This document shows, in pieces, positions 14,463-22,311 of a stretch of 58,160 nucleotides of DNA. Source of the stretch: a virus; IMG/VR virus record IMGVR_UViG_3300032898_000006, positions 1-58,160 of that record; one strand, written 5' to 3'. The stretch's first letter is position 1, and each line of letters starts with the position of its first letter. The position numbers were made by a program, and so were the translations under genes. The notes beneath the pieces are model-generated. The model did not search any database and was not told the origin of the DNA. It was given only the letters and a program-made list of their open reading frames with translations.

Positions 14463-16148
14463 TCACGCACGACTGTCCCGCCGCAGGTCAAGCCCGGTTC
14501 GAGTCGGGAGGGAAACCACCGCATTGTCATGATCTGGTGAGATTCTGGAGACCGGTTTGATTTTCCGGGCCTCCGCGCGCTCGAGAAGCATCGCGTCGAG
14601 GACCGCGACGGGGGAGCGGGGCGACAGCGCGAGGCGCGCGTCGAGCGCCCTCTCGTGCTCCGCGGCCATCATCGCGGCGAGCTCCTCCCTCATGTTGCCG
14701 GTCACGTGACGGTAGGCTCCCGACACCCCGGGGATGTCGTGCCGCAGGTGCGTCTCGGCCATGATGTGCGGGATCCGGTTCCCCTCCATCAGCGTCCGCA
14801 TCGAGTGCCGGGCCATCAGGTGCGGGGTCAGGCCCGGGGCGACCGGCTCCCACCGCACCGTGGCCCGGCTGATCGCCCGCGGCCCGCGCAGCCGGGTCCC
14901 CGGCCACTCGCCGCCGAGCGGCACCGGCCGCTTCGGCAGCCCCCGCCCGGCCGGGGGCAGCTCGCCGGTCGCCGCGGCCTTCACGATGCCCTCGAACGCG
15001 CTGCTGCGCCAGTGCCACGCCGGGTCCGCAGCCAGGGCGCGGCGGGCGAAGCCGGTCGCCGCCGCGGTCTCCTCGACCCGCTTGCGCGCCGCCGCCGATA
15101 TCCCGGCCGCGCCCGTCAGCGCCTTCCGCGCGGTGGTCGGCGACACGCCCGCGATCGCCGCCACGTCGGCGAGGGTCACGGCGCCGGCCGGGGCCCGCCC
15201 GCCGGCGGGGACGCCGAACCCCCGGAACAGGTAGGCGAACCCGTGGCACGGGCACTTACGGGCCGGGCGGGACGCGGCGAACGCCTCGAGCATCGCCGTC
15301 ATGAACGGGGCGAGGATCACGTCCCCGAACGAGTTGTCCTTCGGCGGGCAGCGCAGCAGGCCCCCGGGCGCCTCCGCCCGCATCGTCGCCGCGACGTCCG
15401 TCTCGCCCTCCCTCGCCTGCTGGAGGTCGAGCTGGTGCAGCTGCCACTCCACCCGCAGCCCCTCCGGCCGGAGGTACCGCCGCTCGAGGCCGATGAGCTC
15501 GCCTAGGCGCAGCGCCCCCCAGAACGACGCCTGGCCCATCACGAACTCCTGGTCCTGGCCGGTGAGGATCGCCATCCGCTCGGATATCAGGAGCACGCCA
15601 AGGGCGTCGGTGAACGGCTTCTCCGGGCCGCGGCCCTTGCCCTTGTCCGCCCGCTTGCCGCGGTTCCCCTTCCGGCGCGCCGGGTTCTGGCTAATGATCT
15701 CGGGCACCGCGTCCTCGAGGCAGGTGTGAAGGGTGCCGCGCCAGGTGGCGATGCTCGCGGGCATCTTGCCCCCCTTGCGCTCTTTCATCTCCCAGGCGCC
15801 GATCATCGCCTCGGTGATGTCGGCCAGGCGCACCGCGCCGAACTCCCTGAGGAGGTGATCGTCTAGGTGCCGCCTGCGACCCGCCATCGTCGACCAGGCC
15901 AGGTTCAGCCCCCCGTACCATTCCTCGGCCCACTCGGCGAAGGTCATCTCGGACGCCGGCTTGACAACCCGGCCGTTGCGGACGTCGGACTGACTGTCCT
16001 CGGCGGCGTTCTTCGCGTCCTGCTTGAGGGAGAACCGGATGACGTCGCCGTTCCCGTCGCGGACGCTGACCCAGCCCCCGGCCGCGTCCCTGTACCGGCC
16101 CCGCCAGTAGTCGCCCCTCGGGGACGGCACTCTCTCCGCGTACGCCAT
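14463..16148 (-). CDS. int: Tyrosine integrase with inserted LacI-type HTH
   Basis: Serves phage integration at an attachment site. The 561-residue product has an N-terminal AP2-like DNA-binding region, a SAM-like core-binding domain (TFAEWAEEWYGG onward), and a catalytic domain with R214 (GALRLGELIGL), H443 and R447 (HLMARHS) and Y479 (SGAYRHVT). Between the first Arg and the HxxR box lies a complete LacI-family helix-turn-helix (residues about 324-375: VTLADVAAIAGVSPTTARKA, then ISAAARKRVEETAAATGFAR). The gap between the two boxes is about 230 residues, roughly 100 more than usual. Start at 16148 shares one base with the repressor stop (TGATG), so repressor and integrase are co-transcribed. 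Confidence 0.9.
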   Translation of the reverse strand: MAYAERVPSPRGDYWRGRYRDAAGGWVSVRDGNGDVIRFSLKQDAKNAAEDSQSDVRNGRVVKPASEMTFAEWAEEWYGGLNLAWSTMAGRRRHLDDHLLREFGAVRLADITEAMIGAWEMKERKGGKMPASIATWRGTLHTCLEDAVPEIISQNPARRKGNRGKRADKGKGRGPEKPFTDALGVLLISERMAILTGQDQEFVMGQASFWGALRLGELIGLERRYLRPEGLRVEWQLHQLDLQQAREGETDVAATMRAEAPGGLLRCPPKDNSFGDVILAPFMTAMLEAFAASRPARKCPCHGFAYLFRGFGVPAGGRAPAGAVTLADVAAIAGVSPTTARKALTGAAGISAAARKRVEETAAATGFARRALAADPAWHWRSSAFEGIVKAAATGELPPAGRGLPKRPVPLGGEWPGTRLRGPRAISRATVRWEPVAPGLTPHLMARHSMRTLMEGNRIPHIMAETHLRHDIPGVSGAYRHVTGNMREELAAMMAAEHERALDARLALSPRSPVAVLDAMLLERAEARKIKPVSRISPDHDNAVVSLPTRTGLDLRRDSRA

Positions 16149-16657
16149 CAGCCGCCGCCTTTCTCGTCGCGCTCCCTGATCCTGTCCGCCTCGGCGAGCG
16201 CGAGCTCGGCCGTGCAGTCCTCGATGTCCTCGGCGATCCCGCGGGCGGCCTCGGCGACGCGGGGGAACTCCGACTTCGCGCCGCGCTCCGCGGTGCGCGC
16301 GGCCGCGTCGCGGGCGTCGTCGAGCCGCGCCTTGGCGAGGGCGAGCTCGCGCCACGCCCCGCGAAGCCGGGCGGAGGCGGCGGCGGCCATCTCCCGCTCC
16401 GCCGCCTCCGGGGCCGACCAGGTGAAGCGGTCCGTCGTCACTCCGAGGATCGCCGCGAGGGCCATCGCCTCGTAGAAGGAGACGGACCGGTCGCCCGCCT
16501 CGACTCTGGTGACCGTGTTCTGGTGCCACGGGTAGCCCTGCGCGGCCATGCGCGCGGCGAGTTCCCGCTGGCCCATGCCGCGCCGCTCGCGGGCGGCGCG
16601 GAGGTTCTCGCCGAACGCCTTCTTCTCCGCGAGGAGCCGCTCGTCATCCGATGACAT
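16148..16657 (-). CDS. XRE-family repressor (CI-like)
   Basis: 169 residues. The N-terminal HTH reads FGENLRAARERRGMGQRELA, then ARMAAQGYPWHQNTVTRVEA; the remainder is a helical, charged domain suited to oligomerisation rather than a peptidase-type domain. Divergent from the Cro-like gene and in front of the integrase, the standard immunity arrangement. A minus-strand TAATGT ends 7 nt before the ATG, so the message is predicted leaderless, as for many lysogenic repressors. Confidence 0.8.
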   Translation of the reverse strand: MSSDDERLLAEKKAFGENLRAARERRGMGQRELAARMAAQGYPWHQNTVTRVEAGDRSVSFYEAMALAAILGVTTDRFTWSAPEAAEREMAAAASARLRGAWRELALAKARLDDARDAAARTAERGAKSEFPRVAEAARGIAEDIEDCTAELALAEADRIRERDEKGGG

Positions 16658-16740
16658 GGATCAGACATTACATCGTTATGTGTTCACCACGCATACCGAA
16701 ATGGGATTAGTATCCTCAGTTGTGGTCGGAGGTGATCCTA
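16658..16740. promoter_or_regulatory. Divergent immunity-region promoters
   Basis: Leftward: TAATGT (16670-16665) 7 nt before the repressor ATG, with TGCGTG 17 bp upstream. Rightward: TAGTAT (16708-16713) ahead of a strong GGAGGTGA ribosome-binding site for the Cro-like gene. Between them is a dyad ACAT-CGTT-ATGT (16669-16680) and a looser ATGTG...CGCAT dyad (16678-16694), possible operators. Confidence 0.55.
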
Positions 16741-16985
16741 TGACGATATCGGCGGACAGCGCCGTGACGCTAGCGCGCCTGCGCGCAGATGTGGCCAGCG
16801 GCAGGGCCAAGGAGGTCCGGGAACGGGCCCGCCTGTCGCAGGCGGAGGTCGCCAAGGCAGTGGGAGTGACTCAGCCGACGGTGGCCGGCTGGGAGGCGGG
16901 ACGGAAGATGCCGCACGGCGAGCGCGCCGCCCGGTACGCGGACCTGCTCGCGCGACTCGAGCAGGCAGAGCAGGAGGAGCAATGA
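16741..16985 (+). CDS. XRE-family Cro-like regulator
   Basis: 81 residues. HTH at about 25-60: RERARLSQAEVAKAVGVTQP, then TVAGWEAGRKMPHGERAARY. Start at 16741 is set by GGAGGTGA 5 nt upstream. First rightward gene from the immunity region, so expected to oppose the repressor. Overlaps the Xis-like gene by 4 nt. Confidence 0.8.
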
Positions 16986-17275
16986 CGACGGCAAGGCCAT
17001 CCCCGGAGGAACTCGCCGCAGTCGGCGCCCCGGTTCACTACACGCCCGCCGAGGCGGCGGCCATTCTCGACCCCTCGGGGAAGACGACCGGCTACTGGCT
17101 GCTCAAGCGGGCGCGGAGCGGCCTGTTCCCGTGCACGCGGGTCGGCCGGTCGATCGTGTTCTCCCCGGCGAACCTCGCCGAGATCGCCAGGGGCCTGAAC
17201 AAGCCGGCCGCGCCGCGCACCATCGCGACGGCGGCCTCGAGGTCCAAGCAGCAGAAAAGGCGGAGCGCCGCGTGA
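16982..17275 (+). CDS. Excisionase-like HTH protein
   Basis: 97 residues with a small winged HTH of the excisionase/MerR type: YTPAEAAAILDPSGKTTGYW, then LLKRARSGLFPCTRVGRSIV (recognition and wing) and FSPANLAEIARGL. The tail is basic (KQQKRRSAA). Position right after the Cro-like gene suits a directionality factor for the integrase. It could alternatively be a transcription regulator. Confidence 0.7.
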   Translation: MTTARPSPEELAAVGAPVHYTPAEAAAILDPSGKTTGYWLLKRARSGLFPCTRVGRSIVFSPANLAEIARGLNKPAAPRTIATAASRSKQQKRRSAA

Positions 17276-17403
17276 ACACTCCCACCCTTCCCAACGACGA
17301 CGACACGCTCCCGAACCCCTGGCGACTGGGGCAGCGCCCGGTACGCCGGGCCGAAGACGGGCGATCCCGGTTCCGGACGCGGCTCCCTCGAGAGGCGGCC
17401 GTC
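17272..17403 (+). pseudogene. Duplicated, frameshifted leader of the GT gene
   Basis: From GTG 17272 the frame reads MNTPTLPNDDDTLPNPWRL, nearly the same as the start of the downstream glycosyltransferase (NAPTLPNDDTVPNNWRL). The homology continues only after a frame change: RYAGPKTGD in another frame matches RAYTGPHTGQQ there. It thus looks like a decayed copy of that leader. It stays open in frame with the GH12-like gene, so it might also serve as an N-terminal extension. Confidence 0.5.
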
Positions 17404-18234
17404 ATGATCCGCCGGGCCCTCGCCCCGCTGGCCGCGCTCGCCGCCGCCGGCGCGCTGTTCCTCGCCCCGGCCGCGTCCGCGGCGGTCACCCCCGCCGGCG
17501 GCGTCGCCCTCTGGAACCGCCCCGTCTGCGGCGCCGAGTACGTCCCGATCGACATGGGCGCAGGCGACTACTTCAACGTCTACAACGAGCAGGACGGCCG
17601 GTCCTGCGTCTCGGCCGAGGAGCACCACCTCAGCTTCGAGGTCACCTCCCGCGGCGGCTCCGTCAAGGGCTGGCAGTACCCGAACATCAGCAGCGGCTGG
17701 GAGTGGGGCCGCTACACCTGCGCTGACGGGCGATCGGCCTACCCGGCCTCGCCCGGGTCGCAGTGCATGCGCTACCCGGTGCAGGAGAAGGCCGACGGCA
17801 CGCCGCTGACCTCGGTGACGTACTTCCCGCACCTCGCGGCCGGCAACGTCAGCTACGACATCTGGTTCAACCGGACGGACTCCGCGCCGGGCCAGGACGA
17901 CGGCACCGAGGTCATGATCTGGCTCGCGCACCCCGGGGTGAGCATCCCGGCCCGGTCCGTCTGCTGGGACGCCACCATCGGGGGCGTGAAGTACGAGGCG
18001 ATGTGCTGGACGGCGCGCAACGGCGCGACCAGCTGGAACTACGTCGCGTACGTCGCCGTCAGGCAGACCGCGACGCTGCCGCCGACCTGGCTGAACGGCT
18101 TCTTCCGGAACGCCATCAGCCACGGGAAGCTCAGCCCCGACTGGTGGCTGACCGGGATCGATTTCGGGAGCGAGATGAACAGCGGCGGGACCGGGTTCGC
18201 CGTCAAGACCTACATGCTCAAGGACGTGCGATGA
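17404..18234 (+). CDS. Secreted GH12-like glycoside hydrolase
   Basis: 276 residues with a Sec signal peptide (MIRRALAPLAALAAAGALFL, cleavage after the ASA box). The mature part fits family GH12 (endo-beta-1,4-glucanase/xyloglucanase jelly-roll): EVMIWLAHPG with probable nucleophile E169, SWNYVAYVAV, and GIDFGSEMNSGGTG with probable acid/base E257. Its stop overlaps the glycosyltransferase start (ATGA), so the two are coupled. Likely acts on a glucan outside the membrane, perhaps trimming the product of the neighbouring synthase. GH12 assignment is by motif. Confidence 0.75.
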   Translation: MIRRALAPLAALAAAGALFLAPAASAAVTPAGGVALWNRPVCGAEYVPIDMGAGDYFNVYNEQDGRSCVSAEEHHLSFEVTSRGGSVKGWQYPNISSGWEWGRYTCADGRSAYPASPGSQCMRYPVQEKADGTPLTSVTYFPHLAAGNVSYDIWFNRTDSAPGQDDGTEVMIWLAHPGVSIPARSVCWDATIGGVKYEAMCWTARNGATSWNYVAYVAVRQTATLPPTWLNGFFRNAISHGKLSPDWWLTGIDFGSEMNSGGTGFAVKTYMLKDVR

Positions 18235-19883
18235 GCGGCGCCGGGGGGAGCAGCGTGAACGCTCCGACGCTTCCGAACGACGACACCGTGCCGAACAACT
18301 GGCGGCTAAGGGAGCGCGCGTACACCGGGCCCCATACCGGGCAGCAGCTCGCCGCCATCGACATGCTCGAGGAAATAGCGAGAGCTCAGGCAGTACACGC
18401 CACGACCGAGCTCCCGCATTACGACGGGCCGAGGACGGGGGATCAGCTCGCGCTCCTCGGAACCGGCGAGCGGGGCGCGATCGAGGCAGCGGAGCGGGAG
18501 ATGGCCCCGCGAGGGCGAGGCGCGCATTCCCGGGGTCCGTCGCGACGGAAGCCGTTCCCGTGGGACGACCTCAAGCACCGGGCGCTTGTCGTTGCGGTGA
18601 CCGTGGTCTGCGTCGCCGCGCTCTGGCTGGTGCAGGATTACGCGTGGCCGGGGAAGCCGAGACTGCACGGCACGTTCGCCGAAGTATGGACGTGCACCGG
18701 GCTGCTTTGGCTGGCGCCGCTGCCGGCGTCCGTCTTCAACCTGGTTGGGCTGTTCTGCTACAGGCCCTCGCGGAACCGGCAGAGGGCCGCGGCGATTCCG
18801 CAGGTCGTATGCTGGCGGATCGTCTCCAAGGGGACGAACACGGAGGCGCTGGCCGCGACGATCCGGCGCTGCCGGACGGAGATGAGGGCGGCGCCACTGT
18901 TCCGGTACGTCATCGAGGTCGTCACGGACGTCGAGAACCCGCTGCTGCCGCGCGGGCCGGACGTCGCATACCTGGTCGTCCCCGAGTGGTACCAGACGTC
19001 GAAGGGCTCCCGGTTCAAGGCCCGGGCGCTGCAGTACGCCCTTGAGCACTCGCCGCTGGCCGATGACGCCTGGCTCGTTCATCTTGACGAGGAGTCGCAG
19101 CCGGTGCCGTCCGGAATCCGGGGAATCGCCCGCATGATCGCCGAGGAGGAGGCCACGGGCCGGCTGCGCATCGGCCAGGGCGCGATCGTGTACCACCGGA
19201 AATGGAAGCAGCACCCGTTCCTGACGCTGGCGGACATGCCACGGACGGGGGACGACCTCGGCCGCTTCTACCTCGCCTACCGCAGCGGCGTCACGCTCTT
19301 CGGCATGCACGGGTCGTTCATCGTCGTCCGCAACGACGTCGAGAAGGCCGTCGGGTTCGATTTCGGGCCCGTGGGGTCGATGACCGAGGACGCGTACTGG
19401 GCGCTCTGCGCGATGGAACTGGGTTACCGGTGCCGATGGGTCGACGGCTTCCTCGAGGAGCAGTCGACGCAGGGCATCATGGACTTCCTCAAGCAGCGCC
19501 GCCGCTGGTTCCAGGGCATCGTGAAGGTGTGCCTGCACGCGCCTACGAAGCTCCGCTGGCGGGTGACCTTCGGGGTCAGCACGCTGCTGTGGGCTCTCGC
19601 GCCGCTCGGGATGGCGTACACGCTCGCGCACCTGGTCGTCGGCGGCGGAGTCGGCCCCGCGGTGAAGGTGCTCGCCGACGTGGCCCTGGCGGGCTGCGTC
19701 ACGATCCAGTTTGTAGGGCTGCAGGTGAACCTCGACGAGCACGGGATCATCGAGCGGCCGAGGCGTTTCCTCTGGTACGCCCTGTCCCTGCTGAGCATCC
19801 CGGCCGCCGGGCTGCTGGAGGCGGCCAGCGTCGCGTACGCCATCATCAGGCCGAGCAGCGGCTTCCACGTGGTGGAGAAGTGA
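18231..19883 (+). CDS. Membrane GT2 glycosyltransferase, Egghead-like
   Basis: 550 residues. An Asn/Pro-rich cytoplasmic leader contains a repeated YxGPxTG motif. Then come two TM segments (about 117-140 and 155-175), a GT2 catalytic domain with LDEES (D286, donor/metal site), TEDAYWA (E386, D387) and QRRRW (422-426), and three C-terminal TM segments. The HLDEES...TEDAYWA...FLKQRRRWFQG order is that of the Egghead/beta-mannosyltransferase branch of GT2, which is close to processive beta-glycan synthases. The donor sugar is not deducible. Flanked by two secreted beta-glycanase-like proteins, suggesting a polysaccharide-modifying conversion cassette. Confidence 0.85.
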   Translation: MSGAGGSSVNAPTLPNDDTVPNNWRLRERAYTGPHTGQQLAAIDMLEEIARAQAVHATTELPHYDGPRTGDQLALLGTGERGAIEAAEREMAPRGRGAHSRGPSRRKPFPWDDLKHRALVVAVTVVCVAALWLVQDYAWPGKPRLHGTFAEVWTCTGLLWLAPLPASVFNLVGLFCYRPSRNRQRAAAIPQVVCWRIVSKGTNTEALAATIRRCRTEMRAAPLFRYVIEVVTDVENPLLPRGPDVAYLVVPEWYQTSKGSRFKARALQYALEHSPLADDAWLVHLDEESQPVPSGIRGIARMIAEEEATGRLRIGQGAIVYHRKWKQHPFLTLADMPRTGDDLGRFYLAYRSGVTLFGMHGSFIVVRNDVEKAVGFDFGPVGSMTEDAYWALCAMELGYRCRWVDGFLEEQSTQGIMDFLKQRRRWFQGIVKVCLHAPTKLRWRVTFGVSTLLWALAPLGMAYTLAHLVVGGGVGPAVKVLADVALAGCVTIQFVGLQVNLDEHGIIERPRRFLWYALSLLSIPAAGLLEAASVAYAIIRPSSGFHVVEK

Positions 19884-19891
19884 CTCCCGCG

Positions 19892-20815
19892 ATGAGGCTG
19901 TCCCGGCTGTCCGCGGTGGCCGTCACGGTGGCGATCCTCGCGGGCTGCTCTGCCGCCGGGGCGCAGATGCAGTCTCCGGTCCGCGCGCAGGGCTCTTCGC
20001 GGGGCTCGATGCTGTCGGGGGTGTACGAGCCGGACAACCCGGGGTCCTACGGGCAGGTGGCCTCGTTCGCCGCGGCAACAGGGCTGCATCAGGACATCGC
20101 CGTGTACTACAGCGCGTGGGGGAAGCCGTTCGCCTCCGCGTTCGCCGAGCAGTCGCACGCTCAGGGCACGACGGTCCTCGTGCAGCTCAACCCGGCCCAC
20201 GGGGAGGTCGGAGCCGTCGCCGCCGGCAGGCAGGACTCGTACCTGCGGTCGTACGCGGAGCAAATCAAGCGGCTTCGCTTCAATGTCATCGTCAGCTTCG
20301 GTCAGGAGATGAACGGCAACTGGTACCCCTGGGGCCAGGGATACGTGTCGCCGGCGAGCTTCATCAGCGCATGGCGGCGGGTGGTGTCGGTCTTCCGGGC
20401 GGCCGGAGCGTCGAATGTGATCTGGCTCTGGGACGTTAACTCCAACTTCACGGGCGGCTATCCGATCTCGCCGTGGTGGCCGGGAGCGAACTACGTCACA
20501 TGGGTCGGCGTGGACGGCTACTACACGCGCCCGCAGGACACGTTCGCCAGCGTCTTCGGCTCGACCATCACCTCGATCCGGGCGCTGACGAGCAAGCCCG
20601 TCCTGATCGCCGAGACTGCGGTCGGCCCTGACTCCGGCGCGATGCGCGCGGCGCAGGTACGCGGCCTGTTCGCCGGGGTGAAGGCCGATCACCTGCTCGG
20701 CTTGGTCTGGTTCGACCAGAAGCAGGACGACGGGTCGTATCACCAGGACTGGCACATCGAGGATGACCCGGCGGCTCTGGCCGCGTTCAGGGCGGCAGTG
20801 AAGGGGTTCGGGTGA
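19892..20815 (+). CDS. GH26-like lipoprotein
   Basis: 307 residues with a lipoprotein signal (VAILAGC lipobox). The mature domain is a TIM-barrel glycoside hydrolase of clan A. Its acid/base is E139 in VSFGQEMNGNWYPWG and its nucleophile E241 in KPVLIAETAVG, both matching family GH26 (beta-mannanase or lichenase/xylanase relatives). An alternative GTG start at 19880 overlaps the GT stop. Surface-anchored hydrolase of a beta-glycan; substrate unknown. Its stop overlaps the next GTG start. Confidence 0.8.
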   Translation: MRLSRLSAVAVTVAILAGCSAAGAQMQSPVRAQGSSRGSMLSGVYEPDNPGSYGQVASFAAATGLHQDIAVYYSAWGKPFASAFAEQSHAQGTTVLVQLNPAHGEVGAVAAGRQDSYLRSYAEQIKRLRFNVIVSFGQEMNGNWYPWGQGYVSPASFISAWRRVVSVFRAAGASNVIWLWDVNSNFTGGYPISPWWPGANYVTWVGVDGYYTRPQDTFASVFGSTITSIRALTSKPVLIAETAVGPDSGAMRAAQVRGLFAGVKADHLLGLVWFDQKQDDGSYHQDWHIEDDPAALAAFRAAVKGFG

Positions 20816-21171
20816 ACGTCCCGGTCCTCGTCCTCGCCGTGCTGAGCGTCATCAGCGCATGGCTGTGCGGCAATGCCGTCGGTCGCAGGCAGTACGCCAA
20901 GGCGGCGACGTGGGCTGCGGGCACCGCCGTCATCCTCGGCGTGGCCTCGGCCATCGACGCGGCGGCCGGGCAATGGCCCGCAGCCGCGATATACGGCGCG
21001 GGCACCGCAGGCTGGGCTTGGATCGCGTGGAAGAACTGGCGCAGGAGGAAGCGGAAGCGGTCGCTGAAGGCGCTCGGCCACAGGGCGCGGGCGAGGCTCG
21101 CCGCGATGCTCCGGAGCATGCCGAAGCCGGGGCCGGCCCTCCGCCCCGTCCCGCAAGGGGCTCGGGCGTGA
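20812..21171 (+). CDS. Small membrane protein (119 aa)
   Basis: GTG start overlapping the GH26 stop (GTGA). Three hydrophobic segments (VLVLAVLSVISAWLCG; ATWAAGTAVILGVASAI; AAAIYGAGTAGWAWIAW) then a very basic tail (RRRKRKRSLKALGHRARARL). Last gene of the glycan cassette; function unknown. Confidence 0.65.
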   Translation: MNVPVLVLAVLSVISAWLCGNAVGRRQYAKAATWAAGTAVILGVASAIDAAAGQWPAAAIYGAGTAGWAWIAWKNWRRRKRKRSLKALGHRARARLAAMLRSMPKPGPALRPVPQGARA

Positions 21172-21254
21172 ACGTCCCGGCTCCGGGGCCACTGACCGTT
21201 TGACCGGGCCCGGCGGTAACCGGGCGGATTTCACTAAAGGAAAGGAAGCAGAAG

Positions 21255-21455
21255 ATGAGCGCAAGGACACCCGAGGCGGAGCCGCTACTGACCCCCGCTG
21301 AGGTCGCCACCATGTTCCGTGTGGACCCGAAGACGGTCACCAGGTGGGCGAAGGCCGGGAAGCTGACGTCCATCCGGACGCTAGGAGGTCACCGGAGGTA
21401 CCGGGAGACCGAAGTGCGGGCGCTGCTGGCCGGTATTCCGCTGGCGCGGCCCTGA
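21255..21455 (+). CDS. bldC: BldC family MerR-like regulator
   Basis: 66 residues. The sequence LLTPAEVATMFRVDPKTVTR, then WAKAGKLTSIRTLGGHRRYR is, from memory, almost identical to Streptomyces BldC, the small DNA-binding protein that binds direct repeats and holds back sporulation. A good ribosome-binding site (GGAAAGGAAG) precedes ATG 21255. It is followed by a terminator. Phage carriage suggests control of host development or of the cassette itself; this is inference. It could also act as a phage regulator or Xis relative. Confidence 0.9.
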   Translation: MSARTPEAEPLLTPAEVATMFRVDPKTVTRWAKAGKLTSIRTLGGHRRYRETEVRALLAGIPLARP

Positions 21456-21471
21456 AGAGAGCTGGAAGTGG

Positions 21472-21507
21472 CCCGCGCCCGTCTAGAGCCAACCATCCGG
21501 GCGCGGG
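21472..21507 (+). terminator. Terminator-like hairpin after bldC
   Basis: Perfect 10-bp stem CCCGCGCCCG/CGGGCGCGGG with a 16-nt loop, followed by TCCTTGGGAATTT. Weak T-content after the stem. Confidence 0.5.
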
Positions 21508-21543
21508 TCCTTGGGAATTTCGATCAACAGGAGAAATGATGCC

Positions 21544-21744
21544 ATGCCCCGCCCGCCGATGCTCCCTCCCGGGCTCCCGGGCCCGAGACCCCGGCCGACA
21601 CCGCCGCCCGAGCCGGAACCCGGCCCCGTGACCGGCGACGACGAAGAGGAAAGCGAGGCCTCCGGCGATTGCTTTTTCCCTGCCGGCTGCCGGTGGATTG
21701 ACGGCTGCAACGCGGAGAGCGTTTGCATTGGCCGCGACTACTAG
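21544..21744 (+). CDS. Small Pro-rich acidic protein (66 aa)
   Basis: AGGAG about 10 nt upstream of ATG 21544. The N-terminal half is Pro/Arg rich, the centre acidic (GDDEEESEASGD), and the end has four cysteines (CFFPAGCRWIDGCNAESVC). Unrecognised. Confidence 0.5.
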   Translation: MPRPPMLPPGLPGPRPRPTPPPEPEPGPVTGDDEEESEASGDCFFPAGCRWIDGCNAESVCIGRDY

Positions 21745-21804
21745 AACAACCCCGACCCGGCCGGCGTTCCGGCCGAAGACGACGACGAAGGAACGGACGA
21801 GCAG

Positions 21805-22311
21805 ATGTCCCTGTATGAGATAGCGGTCGCGGACGGCCACCAGGACGAGCGCGCGGCGCTGCTGCTGCCCGTCCTCGGGAACCCGGTGGTTCAGCGTTTC
21901 CGGGATTGCTGGGCCGAGCGGACCCCGTACGGCCTCGTGATCGCGGTCTACACCCGCACCGGGGGCCCGTACCGCGGGTGCTCCTGCGCGGAGGAAGGCA
22001 GCGCCCACGCCCCGGGGTCCTGCTGGGCCGCGTGCAACGAGGCGCTCGCCGGTCATCCCCTGTACCTGCGCGACGACGACGACACGCTCGACGCGACGTA
22101 CGCGACGTTCCGGTTCCGGGTCCCCGAGGCGCGCCGCGAGGCCCTCGCGCCGATCGCCGTCGACCCGGTCGACACGAGCAAGCGGTGGCAGGAGGCGATC
22201 GACCGGGTGAGCCGCGGGGAGATCCGGCCCGCCGAGACGGCCATGGGCGACCAGCTCGCCGCGATGCTCTCCGACGCCTCGCCGGGCGCGCCGAGAATCA
22301 TGGAGGTCTGA
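21805..22311 (+). CDS. Hypothetical protein (168 aa)
   Basis: ATG at 21805. Contains cysteines in GCSCAEEGSAHAPGSCWAAC and an acidic run (YLRDDDDTLDATY). Coupled to the next gene through ATG 22311. No family recognised. Confidence 0.6.
   Translation: MSLYEIAVADGHQDERAALLLPVLGNPVVQRFRDCWAERTPYGLVIAVYTRTGGPYRGCSCAEEGSAHAPGSCWAACNEALAGHPLYLRDDDDTLDATYATFRFRVPEARREALAPIAVDPVDTSKRWQEAIDRVSRGEIRPAETAMGDQLAAMLSDASPGAPRIMEV

Noticed and set aside
14485-14510. tRNA 3'-end-like sequence (GGTTCGAGTC) near the integrase as attB-type core
   Set aside because: It lies inside the integrase coding end, and the flanking bases do not form a proper 5-bp T-stem.
14463-16529. 688-codon version of the integrase
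   Set aside because: The extra 127 codons are the out-of-frame antisense of nothing but the repressor gene region and are Arg/Gly-rich. ATG 16148 is coupled to the repressor stop.
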